Origin: Verrucomicrobia bacterium UBA6775 | GTDB taxonomy: Bacteria > Verrucomicrobiota > Verrucomicrobiia > Limisphaerales > UBA1096 | Direction of reading: 5' to 3' | NCBI GenBank assembly: GCA_002453165.1 | Contig: DKGH01000004.1 | Coordinates: 13,215 to 20,257, forward strand | Length of the DNA stretch: 7,043 nucleotides | Shown: positions 1 to 6,097 of the stretch, in pieces | Layout of the letters: each line of letters starts with the position of its first letter | Numbering within the stretch: position 1 is the first letter of the stretch | Program-made: the position numbers and the translations under genes | Notes under the pieces: model-generated | Seen by the model: the letters and a program-made list of their open reading frames with translations, nothing else | Database searches by the model: none | What the model was told of the DNA's origin: nothing

Positions 1-5
1 CGGCT

Positions 6-19
6 GGGACAGCAGTCCC
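6..19. repeat. Small inverted repeat downstream of the esterase gene
   Basis: GGGAC (6-10) and GTCCC (15-19) form a 5-bp stem with the loop AGCA. It lies 16 bases beyond the stop of the minus-strand esterase gene, so it could be part of a transcription end signal, but no T-run follows it on the minus strand. The window begins here, so a longer structure may be cut off. Confidence 0.3.
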
Positions 20-34
20 TACCTTGCGCTTGGT

Positions 35-1186
35 TTATCGGGGGCCCGGCTCGAATGCTTGGGCGATGAACGGCCACATGTATTCCGGGTAAAACCGGTG
101 GCCGCCGGTGCCCCACTTGAGTTCCGTGTGGTCGGCCGAGCCTGAGTAGCCGAAGATCGTCTTCACCTCCCGGCCAAGCGCATCGACCGTTGGGCGGTGG
201 TGCAGGCCGTCCTTTTCCCCGTGAACCAGCAGGAGCCGCCTCGGCGCAATGAGGCCGGCCAATTCCTTCCAGTCACCCCAGTTGCGCAATCCCGGAACGA
301 GGCAGCAGTCGCAGTGAAAAACATACCCCTCGACGCTCGTCACGGAGGTGAACGAACAGCTCGGTATCGCCACGGTAACCCGTCTGTCGATCGCCGCCGT
401 GTAGGCCGTGAGTACGCCTCCCCCGGAGTTGCCGGTCATGACGATTTTTTTCGGATCCACCTCCGGCTGTTTCACCGCCCAGTCGAAAATGCGCTGCATG
501 TCCCAGACACGTTCCGCAATCGGGGTGCGCCCAGACAACAAACAGTGGACGAGCTGGGCTCGGCACGGGCGGTTGCCGTGGCGTCCCTTGGGGTCGGGCA
601 CGAGCACTTCATTTGCCAACCCACGGGTGGCGGGGGCGATCGCCACGAACCCACGCCGCACCGCCTGCTCAGCGATGTGACCCTCCCGCGCCAAGATTTC
701 CTCGCGGTGCTTTTCGTTCCGGAACGCCCCCGCGTAGGAGTGCAGCCCAATTTTGTCGTGACCATGGGGCGCGATAAAAAGCGGGGCGCGTCCCTTCCCC
801 CCGACCGGGGTGAGGTAGTAAAATGGCACCCGTATCCCCGGCTCGGTTTCGATCGTGCACAACCGGCGCGTGAACACTCCGTCCACCGTGTTGTGTTTGC
901 CCTGCGAAACCTTGACTTCAAACCCGGCCAGATCATCACGCATTTGCTCGAGGCCGATCAACTTTACCAACGCGGCTCGAGCCGATTTCTGCCACGCCGC
1001 GACGTCCACCGCCGGGTGAAACGCATGCTGCTGTTTTCCCTTTTGGATGCGTTTCAAATAGGAAGCCACCGGCTCTTCGTAGCTCACGAACGGCTGGGCC
1101 CGCTTTTCATCTGCTGCCGGCAGATTGACGAATGCAGCGCAAACCGTGGCCATAAAAATAAATCGGAAAGTAGACGAACTTTTCAT
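35..1186 (-). CDS. Secreted alpha/beta hydrolase, acetyl xylan esterase-like
   Basis: A 383-residue protein of the alpha/beta-hydrolase fold, closest in pattern to the acetyl xylan esterase/dienelactone hydrolase group. It probably removes ester groups from a carbohydrate or similar substrate outside the cytoplasm. Residues 1 to about 25 form a signal peptide: basic start, hydrophobic stretch FRFIFMATVCAAFV, likely cleavage near LPA-AD. An oxyanion-type segment APHGHDK lies near 140. The nucleophile elbow TGNSGGG places the catalytic Ser at about 254. The Asp in VHGEKDG (about 326) and the His in GGHRFYPE (about 363) complete a plausible triad. A cysteine cluster, HCDCC, lies near 292-295. 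The start at 1186 is preferred over the in-frame ATG at 1210 because it puts the signal peptide at the N-terminus and has a modest purine-rich GCGGAA just upstream. The gene is transcribed divergently from the FkbM gene. Family assignment is fairly firm; the substrate is unknown. Confidence 0.87.
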   Translation of the reverse strand: MKSSSTFRFIFMATVCAAFVNLPAADEKRAQPFVSYEEPVASYLKRIQKGKQQHAFHPAVDVAAWQKSARAALVKLIGLEQMRDDLAGFEVKVSQGKHNTVDGVFTRRLCTIETEPGIRVPFYYLTPVGGKGRAPLFIAPHGHDKIGLHSYAGAFRNEKHREEILAREGHIAEQAVRRGFVAIAPATRGLANEVLVPDPKGRHGNRPCRAQLVHCLLSGRTPIAERVWDMQRIFDWAVKQPEVDPKKIVMTGNSGGGVLTAYTAAIDRRVTVAIPSCSFTSVTSVEGYVFHCDCCLVPGLRNWGDWKELAGLIAPRRLLLVHGEKDGLHHRPTVDALGREVKTIFGYSGSADHTELKWGTGGHRFYPEYMWPFIAQAFEPGPR

Positions 1187-1305
1187 TTCCGCAAGTGGGG
1201 TCACAACCATCTCGGCTGTTCAACGAAATAATGATTTAACAAATTTGCCTTTTTTCTGGCGTGCCCCGGGTAGTGCCCATTTAATCCGTCCATGCGCCGT
1301 CAAGG
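1187..1305. promoter_or_regulatory. Divergent intergenic region with AT-rich patch
   Basis: This 119-base gap separates the starts of two divergent genes, so it must carry their promoters unless transcription begins further away. Bases about 1222-1257 are clearly more AT-rich than the surroundings and end in a run of T. No convincing -35/-10 pair could be picked out on either strand. The purine stretch AAGG abuts the ATG at 1306 and is too close to be an ideal ribosome binding site. Confidence 0.35.
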
Positions 1306-2004
1306 ATGACTCTCGAAACGATCCAATTCCCATTCGGTAACCGTGAACTCCCGTTCTCTCATCCCGCGGAGGAGGCGGAAATGATCCTCTCCGTGCTCGG
1401 CGGGGAGGATTATCCGCTGGCAGCCACTCGGGTCGGGAGCGATGCGCCGGTCATCATCGACGTCGGGAGCAACTGCGGCGCGGCGGCGGTTTTTTTCAAA
1501 AAACACCATCCCGGCGCACGGATCATTTGCTACGAGCCTTCGGCTTCCACCTTTGAGTTGCTGAACAAAAACGTGGTGGGGATCGATGGGATCGAGACGT
1601 ACCAGTGCGGCATTTGGGACAAGGCGGGCACATTTCGGCTGCACCACGCTCCCAATGCACACTCCGGAGCGGCCACGCTTCGGCCCGGCGACAACTGGCC
1701 AAGCGACCTGCCCGGTGAGGAGATCACCACCCGGACTCTCAGCAGTGAACTGGCCCGGCTTGGTCTCACGGAGGTGCACATCCTCAAGGTCGATGCCGAG
1801 ACGGCAGAGGCGGAGATTCTGCAGGAGGTGCTGACCGAATCACCGGACGTGGGTATCCACAATATTTTCGTCGAGTACCACGGCATCGCCATCCGCAAAT
1901 TTCTCACGGAGGAACTTTCCGTCCGTTACGATGTTCACCTTTGCAACGTCACCTCCGACCGACAGGGCACACTGCTGTTTGTGCTGCGCGAAACAGACAC
2001 ATGA
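1306..2004 (+). CDS. FkbM family SAM-dependent methyltransferase
   Basis: A 232-residue class I methyltransferase of the FkbM type. Members usually O-methylate sugars, polysaccharides or secondary metabolites using S-adenosylmethionine. The SAM-binding motif I is IIDVGSNCGAAA (about 50-61), followed by the acidic-loop signature ICYEPS (74-79). The later FkbM block ILKVDAETAEAEIL (159-172) occupies the place of the usual LKIDVEG segment, with Asp163 retained; the VEG part is altered. The C-terminal strand ends GTLLFVLRE. No signal peptide or membrane span is seen, so the protein is cytoplasmic. The ATG at 1306 gives a full-length domain, although its ribosome binding site is poor. The stop overlaps the start of the next, decayed gene (ATGA, 2001-2004), which suggests an old translationally coupled pair. 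The acceptor substrate cannot be inferred from this window. Confidence 0.88.
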   Translation: MTLETIQFPFGNRELPFSHPAEEAEMILSVLGGEDYPLAATRVGSDAPVIIDVGSNCGAAAVFFKKHHPGARIICYEPSASTFELLNKNVVGIDGIETYQCGIWDKAGTFRLHHAPNAHSGAATLRPGDNWPSDLPGEEITTRTLSSELARLGLTEVHILKVDAETAEAEILQEVLTESPDVGIHNIFVEYHGIAIRKFLTEELSVRYDVHLCNVTSDRQGTLLFVLRETDT

Positions 2005-2745
2005 AGTTCGTGAAATAACGCGCTTGGCCAAGCGCGTTATTGCTCGCCGGTTGCCTGCACTAGCCAGACGCACCGGAGACGGTTCAGGCACCAACAAAGC
2101 CGGAGCAGGTCGAGGAATTCCCCATGCAGGCGGACGGCCCGCTGCGCGCCAGGGCCTCGACCTCCTATCCGCAGCTCAACAAGGCGATCGAGAACCGTTT
2201 CGCCGGCCACCACAAGCCGGACTTCACAATAATTTTCCGGGAGGCGGCGGATGCAGAAAACGAGGCCTCGAGCGACCCGACTCTCCTCGGTGCTAGTTTT
2301 TACGACTGGGTTATTGAGGACACTTAAGACTGCGCACCTCTCGCGCTGGGTCGTCAGCATCCGCGGAAAACGCTACGAGTACACCGGCTGAGCGCACGAC
2401 AACACGACGTTTTTCAACGCAAATTTCTGGATCCGAAACGGCAGGGTCGAACCGGTTCGGCTCGGTCAAATTTTCAAGCCGATGTACCTGCGGCAGGAGC
2501 GGGTCGAGCAACTCATCCGGCATGAGTTGAAGGCTCAAAAGGCACTCTGGCTCAAGGACGTCACCCGGAAGGAATTGCTTGTAGGCGCGTTCACGTTTTC
2601 CAAAAAGGGGCTCGAATTTCACTACTACCCCTACACCGTCGGCCCGTACACGCAGGGCAGTTTTCGCGTGTTGCTGCCCATGGCGGAGATTCGTCATCTG
2701 ACTTTCCCGGGCAGCCCGATGTCGCGCCTGGCCAAAGCCAAGTAA
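2001..2745 (+). pseudogene. Decayed lipoprotein with DUF3298 (RsiV-like) domain
   Basis: Reading through several lesions gives a coherent protein of about 247 residues. It starts at the ATG at 2001, overlapping the FkbM stop. A lipobox LLAGC has its Cys codon at 2052-2054. A low-complexity linker PDAPETVQAPTKPEQVEEF follows, then YPQLNKAIENRF, then IRGKRYEYTG-AH (about 2362-2397). The C-terminal block FTFSKKGLEFHYYPYTVGPYTQGSF (about 2593-2667) matches the pattern of DUF3298, which is found in RsiV anti-sigma factors and PdaC-like deacetylases. Lesions are TAA at 2016-2018 (inside the large palindrome), TAG at 2061-2063, a net +1 shift at about 2319-2325 ending in TAA 2325-2327, and TGA at 2389-2391. 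The TGA sits where the family's YTGGAH motif has its second Gly, so a single GGA to TGA change explains it. Flanking genes are intact, so bad sequencing is less likely. A remnant ORF from 2482 could still be translated. The domain call rests on motif memory. Confidence 0.78.
2014..2041. repeat. Perfect 28-base palindrome containing the repeat core
   Basis: Bases 2014-2041 are identical to their own reverse complement, centred between 2027 and 2028 in GG|CC. The central 14 bases (2021-2034) are the exact repeat CGCTTGGCCAAGCG, extended by seven further bases on each side. It begins 10 bases after the FkbM stop and lies between the start codon and the lipobox of the decayed lipoprotein gene, supplying that gene's first stop (TAA 2016-2018). 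As RNA it would form a long hairpin. It has no T-run after it, so a classical terminator role is doubtful. Confidence 0.95.
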
Positions 2746-2794
2746 TCTGGCTGGGATTTTTGACCGGTTTCCCGCATCGTCAGCGAGACGATCG

Positions 2795-4522
2795 ATGTTT
2801 GAAAAAATCTCCATCCATACCCCGCGCCAGTTTGTCCCGACCGAGCTAAACCCCGGCGAGTGGCCCTCGCTGGAGCCGTTGTTCGACCAACTCGAGCAGC
2901 AACTGACTGACGCCTCCGATGCCGCCCAACTCGAGCAGGCCATCCTGAATTGGCAGGAACTCTCCGCCGCACTCGCCGAGGAAGGCTCCAAGCGATACAT
3001 CGCGATGACCTGCCAAACCGAGGACAAGGCCGCTGAAACGGCCTACCTTGAGTTCGTCGAGAAAATCGAACCTGAGGAAAAACAGCGTAATTTCCGACTG
3101 GCCAAGGCGCTGACTGAGCACCCGCACCGCGCCGGGCTCAATGCTCGGCGCTACGAGGTGTTCACCCGCGACACCGCACTCGAGGTCGAATTGTTCCGAA
3201 GCGAGAACGTCGCGCTGGAAACCGAGACCACCAAGCTGGGGCAGCAGTACCAAAAAGTCATCGGCGGCCTGACGGTGCAGTTCGACGGGGAGGAACGCAC
3301 GCTCGTGCAGATGGCCCGATACCTTGAGGAGACCGACCGCGACCGACGCAGGGAGGCATGGGAACTGGTGGCCAACCGCCGACTCGAGGAGGCCGAGACA
3401 ATCGACGGTCAACTCGACGAACTCGCCGGTTTGCGAAACCAGATGAGCGACTACGCCGGCTTCAGCAATTACCGCGACTACGCGCACCAACGCCGTGGGC
3501 GGTTCGATTATTCACCGGCGGACTGCATCGCATTTCAGGACGCCATCGAACAGGAGATGGTGCCGCTGTTCCGTGAATTGCACGACGAGCGCCGCGCCGC
3601 GCTGGGCATCGACTCCGTCAAACCGTGGGACACCGCCACCGACCCACAGGGCCGCCAGCCGCTCAAGCCATTCGAGGAAGTGGCCGACCTCGTCAGTCGT
3701 TCGCAGTCAATTTTCAATCAGGTCGACGACGAGCTTGCCGGCTGGTTTCGGACGATGCAGGACCTCGACCTGCTGGACCTCGCCAACCGCAAGGGCAAGG
3801 CGCCGGGCGGCTACCAGTGCTCGCTCGACGAGGCACGGTTGCCGTTTATTTTCATGAACTCAGTCGGCGTACAGCGTGATGTCGAGACTCTGCTGCATGA
3901 GGCCGGCCACGCCTTTCACGCGATGGCGAGTCAGAATGAGCCACTGCACTCGTACCGCCACGCGCCGATCGAGTTTTGCGAGGTGGCCTCAATGGCGATG
4001 GAGCTGCTTGGTGGCGAATTTCTCGAGGAGTTTTACGACGAGGAAGCTGTGCGCCGCGCACGAATCGCCCACCTTGAGGGGATCGTTTTTGTGTTTCCTT
4101 GGATCGCCACAGTCGACGCCTTTCAGCACTGGCTTTACCTCAACCCCGGTCACTCCGTTGCCGATCGGGACACGGCGTGGAGCGACCTGATGAACCGGTT
4201 CGGCGGCAACGTCGACTGGGCCGGCCACGAGCAGGCCAAGGCCAAGTTTTGGCACAAGCAACTGCACATTTTTTTGCACCCGTTTTACTACGTTGAATAT
4301 GGCATCGCACAGCTCGGTGCACTGCAGGTCTGGGCCAACAGCAAGGCGGATCGAGCCAGGGCACTGGGCGACTACAAGGCCGCTCTCGCGCTGGGTGGCT
4401 CGAGGCCGCTGCCGGAATTGTTCGAGCGCTGCAATATTCGGTTCGACCTCAGCCCGGACACCGTCGCCCCGATGGCGGACTTGTTGCGGAAGGAATTGGC
4501 AGTGCTGAAAAACGGAGGGTAA
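2795..4522 (+). CDS. M3 family oligoendopeptidase (zinc metallopeptidase)
   Basis: A 575-residue M3-family (thimet oligopeptidase/PepF-like) enzyme that would cleave short peptides in the cytoplasm. The zinc site is HEAGH (His368, Glu369, His372), followed by EFCEVASMAMELL, where Glu396 in CEVAS is the expected third zinc ligand. The C-terminal HPFYYVEYGIAQLGALQVW (495 onward) is the aromatic substrate-contact block typical of the family. The N-terminal half is rich in charged helices, as expected for the channel-forming helical region. Length is close to the usual value of about 600, and no signal peptide is present. The ATG at 2795 is the first plausible start; a 6-bp stem (ATCGTC 2776-2781 with GACGAT 2787-2792) ends two bases before it and no strong ribosome binding site is seen. 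It lies 49 bases after the pseudogene and could have shared its transcript. Family is confident; PepF versus another M3B subgroup is not resolved. Confidence 0.93.
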   Translation: MFEKISIHTPRQFVPTELNPGEWPSLEPLFDQLEQQLTDASDAAQLEQAILNWQELSAALAEEGSKRYIAMTCQTEDKAAETAYLEFVEKIEPEEKQRNFRLAKALTEHPHRAGLNARRYEVFTRDTALEVELFRSENVALETETTKLGQQYQKVIGGLTVQFDGEERTLVQMARYLEETDRDRRREAWELVANRRLEEAETIDGQLDELAGLRNQMSDYAGFSNYRDYAHQRRGRFDYSPADCIAFQDAIEQEMVPLFRELHDERRAALGIDSVKPWDTATDPQGRQPLKPFEEVADLVSRSQSIFNQVDDELAGWFRTMQDLDLLDLANRKGKAPGGYQCSLDEARLPFIFMNSVGVQRDVETLLHEAGHAFHAMASQNEPLHSYRHAPIEFCEVASMAMELLGGEFLEEFYDEEAVRRARIAHLEGIVFVFPWIATVDAFQHWLYLNPGHSVADRDTAWSDLMNRFGGNVDWAGHEQAKAKFWHKQLHIFLHPFYYVEYGIAQLGALQVWANSKADRARALGDYKAALALGGSRPLPELFERCNIRFDLSPDTVAPMADLLRKELAVLKNGG

Positions 4523-4530
4523 TTTTCAGA

Positions 4531-4560
4531 CACAGATTTCACAGATTCTCACAGATTAAT
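4531..4560 (+). repeat. Three tandem CACAGATT units
   Basis: CACAGATT occurs three times in a row, at 4531, 4540 and 4550, with one or two variable bases between units. The array begins 8 bases after the peptidase stop, outside any gene. It is more AT-rich than the coding DNA around it. No terminator hairpin accompanies it. Its role is unknown. Confidence 0.8.
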
Positions 4561-4599
4561 TTTGGTGAATCCTTGAAATCTTGGTTCCTGTTCGATTGA

Positions 4600-4779
4600 T
4601 CAGCGGTTGATCAACCAAATTATCAGCCCGATCAGGCCCGAGCCGGCCACGCCGGCGAGGATGCTCCACAGGAAAACCAGCTTGTGCCGACGACGATTGG
4701 AGCGCCCCATGCCGGGGAGCAGGTAGTAACGATGCTCCTCGCCTCCTTCGCTTGATCTTTTTTTCCCGAATCCAAACAT
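4600..4779 (-). CDS. Small single-span membrane protein, hypothetical
   Basis: A 59-residue protein that I do not recognise. The first half is hydrophilic and strongly basic (MFGFGKKRSS, then EEHRYYLLPGMGRSNRRRHK). Residues about 34-57 form one hydrophobic span, LVFLWSILAGVAGSG followed by LIGLIIWL, ending in a short INR tail. The positive charges before the span predict the N-terminus in the cytoplasm. The open frame continues upstream to the right, opposite thiH, but that part reads as a thiH shadow. The ATG at 4777-4779 gives the sensible compact protein and leaves a 99-base divergent gap to thiH. Upstream bases offer only a weak AGG as ribosome binding site. The membrane-protein composition and clean spacing argue that it is real; function is unknown. 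Confidence 0.6.
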   Translation of the reverse strand: MFGFGKKRSSEGGEEHRYYLLPGMGRSNRRRHKLVFLWSILAGVAGSGLIGLIIWLINR

Positions 4780-4878
4780 GTGCGCTGGCCTGACGCTCAA
4801 GGGCGCGAACGGTATTCGGTTCACACCGAAAAAACAACCACGCTTGGCCAAGCGCGGAGTCTTCGCTAATTTGGCTCC
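4780..4878. promoter_or_regulatory. Divergent gap with inverted repeat and palindrome copy
   Basis: This 99-base gap lies between the starts of the small membrane-protein gene (minus) and thiH (plus). It holds an inverted repeat, TTCGGT (4815-4820) and ACCGAA (4825-4830), with a four-base loop, followed by an A-run. It also holds one exact copy of the repeated palindrome (4841-4854). Either could be a protein-binding site or a transcript hairpin. No CTGAGA-type TPP riboswitch core was seen ahead of thiH, and no clear -35/-10 boxes were found. Confidence 0.4.
4841..4854. repeat. Exact copy of CGCTTGGCCAAGCG palindrome
   Basis: An exact 14-base palindrome, 24 bases before the GTG start of thiH, in non-coding DNA. 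The symmetry does not extend past the 14 bases (A at 4840 against C at 4855). It is identical to the core at 2021-2034 and to the copy at 5041-5054. Confidence 0.95.
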
Positions 4879-6081
4879 GTGAGTTTCGTCGAACAGTTCG
4901 ACCATTTGCCCATCGATGCCCTTTGTCGCACGGCGCAGGAGGCCTCCGAGATGGAGGTGGCCGCCGCTCTGGCCAGGCGCGACCTGGACTTGGCCAACCT
5001 CGCCACCCTGCTCTCCCCCGCCGCCGCCGGTCAACTCGAGCGCTTGGCCAAGCGGTCGAACCGACTCACGCAGCAGCGCTTCGGCCGCGTCATCCGCCTG
5101 TTCGCTCCGCTTTACCTGAGCAACGAGTGTATCAACAACTGCACCTACTGCGGCTTCTCGCGGGACAACCGTATCTTGCGGGTCACGCTCTCGATCGACG
5201 AAGTTGTGCGTGAGGCCAGGGCGCTGGCCGATCAGGGCTTTCGGAATATCCTCCTCGTTGCCGGGGAACATCCGAAATTCATTTCCAGCAGCTACATGAC
5301 CGACTGCGTTGCGGCGCTGCGCGAAACCGTCCCGTCCATCTCGCTTGAGGTCGGCCCAATGGAGACCGGGGAATACCGCCCGCTTGTCCAAGCAGGGGCC
5401 GAAGGATTGATCGTTTATCAGGAAACCTACAACCGCGAAGTCTACGCCGAGATGCACACCTCCGGCCCCAAGCGAAAGTTCAACTGGCGACTCGAGACCC
5501 CGGAGCGCGCTCACGAGGCCGGCTTTCGGCGGTTGGGCATCGGAGCGCTTTACGGCCTGAGTGATTGGCGTCGTGAAACGATCTGTCTCGCCGCCCACGC
5601 GCAGCACCTGCTAAGGCACTGCTGGAAATCGCAGCTCACCGTCTCGCTGCCAAGGCTCCGACCCTGCGCCGGGGAGTTCGAGCCGCTGACAAACTTTGAT
5701 GATCGCGCACTGGTCCAGACAATCTGTGCCCTGCGGCTGTTCCTCCCCGATCTCGGCATCGTCCTTTCCACTCGCGAAACGGCTGCGCTGCGCGACCGGC
5801 TCATCCCGATGGGCATCACCACGATGAGCGCCGGCAGCCACACCGAGCCGGGTGGCTACACCGGCGCCGGAAACGACAACCTGCACTACACCGAGCGTGG
5901 CAAAATCCGCGAACTGGCTGATAATGCCAGCGAATGGACCAAACGGGCCAATGGCACTAACGCCACCGGCCAGTTCGACATCGCCGACGAGCGCCCGCCG
6001 GAAACGGTCGCCGAGACGATCAGCCGCCTGGGCTACGAACCGGTCTGGAAAGATTGGGACGCCGCCATTCTCGCCAACTGA
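4879..6081 (+). CDS. thiH: 2-iminoacetate synthase ThiH (radical SAM tyrosine lyase)
   Basis: A 400-residue radical SAM enzyme that splits tyrosine into p-cresol and dehydroglycine (2-iminoacetate), the glycine-derived precursor of the thiamine thiazole ring. The iron-sulfur motif NECINNCTYCGF places cluster ligands at Cys84, Cys88 and Cys91. ThiH-typical blocks follow in order: VYQETYN (179-185), FNWRLETPERAHEAGFRRLGIGALYGL (201-227), SLPRLRPC (256-263), IVLSTRE (294-300), MGITTMSAGSHTEPGGY (311-327), and the C-terminal GYEPVWKDWD (385-394). The GTG at 4879 is the first start after an in-frame TAA at 4867-4869; its ribosome binding site is weak. Residues about 328-363 look like extra sequence between GGYT and GQFDI, where E. 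coli ThiH is shorter. The RLAKR at 55-59 is encoded by an exact copy of the repeated palindrome. No thiG, thiS or thiF is adjacent, so the pathway genes must be elsewhere. Confidence 0.95.
   Translation: MSFVEQFDHLPIDALCRTAQEASEMEVAAALARRDLDLANLATLLSPAAAGQLERLAKRSNRLTQQRFGRVIRLFAPLYLSNECINNCTYCGFSRDNRILRVTLSIDEVVREARALADQGFRNILLVAGEHPKFISSSYMTDCVAALRETVPSISLEVGPMETGEYRPLVQAGAEGLIVYQETYNREVYAEMHTSGPKRKFNWRLETPERAHEAGFRRLGIGALYGLSDWRRETICLAAHAQHLLRHCWKSQLTVSLPRLRPCAGEFEPLTNFDDRALVQTICALRLFLPDLGIVLSTRETAALRDRLIPMGITTMSAGSHTEPGGYTGAGNDNLHYTERGKIRELADNASEWTKRANGTNATGQFDIADERPPETVAETISRLGYEPVWKDWDAAILAN
5041..5054. repeat. Exact palindrome copy inside thiH
   Basis: An exact copy of CGCTTGGCCAAGCG within thiH, read in frame as CGC TTG GCC AAG CG and so encoding RLAKR (residues 55-59). 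It lies in the variable N-terminal part, before the radical SAM core. A further copy of only the 8-base core TTGGCCAA lies 51 bases upstream at 4990-4997. Confidence 0.95.
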
Positions 6082-6097
6082 CGGGGGGACAAACCGA

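Noticed and set aside
197..1231. Long plus-strand open frame of 344 codons opposite the esterase gene
   Set aside because: Its translation is arginine- and histidine-rich with no family pattern, whereas the opposite strand has a signal peptide and a complete hydrolase triad. It is an antisense shadow.
2014..2041. Intrinsic terminator for the FkbM gene
   Set aside because: The hairpin is strong, but no T-run follows, the following bases being GCTCGCC. The same core also occurs inside genes, so the repeat explanation is better.
2389..2391. TGA recoded as glycine or selenocysteine
   Set aside because: TGA clearly ends FkbM, thiH and tilS here. The same gene also has in-frame TAA and TAG codons and a frameshift, so simple decay explains it.
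2311..3027. 238-codon minus-strand open frame across the pseudogene and the peptidase start
   Set aside because: Composition is atypical and it spans the reading frames of two recognisable plus-strand genes. It is a shadow.
4531..4560. CRISPR array
   Set aside because: Units are only 8 bases with one- to two-base gaps. There are no spacers and no cas genes.
4780..4878. TPP riboswitch ahead of thiH
   Set aside because: No CTGAGA-like core or matching stems are seen in the 99-base gap, which is also short for this riboswitch.
4600..5607. 335-codon minus-strand open frame
   Set aside because: The part beyond 4779 lies opposite the well-conserved thiH gene and has no recognisable features. Only the 59 residues from 4779 to 4600 look real.
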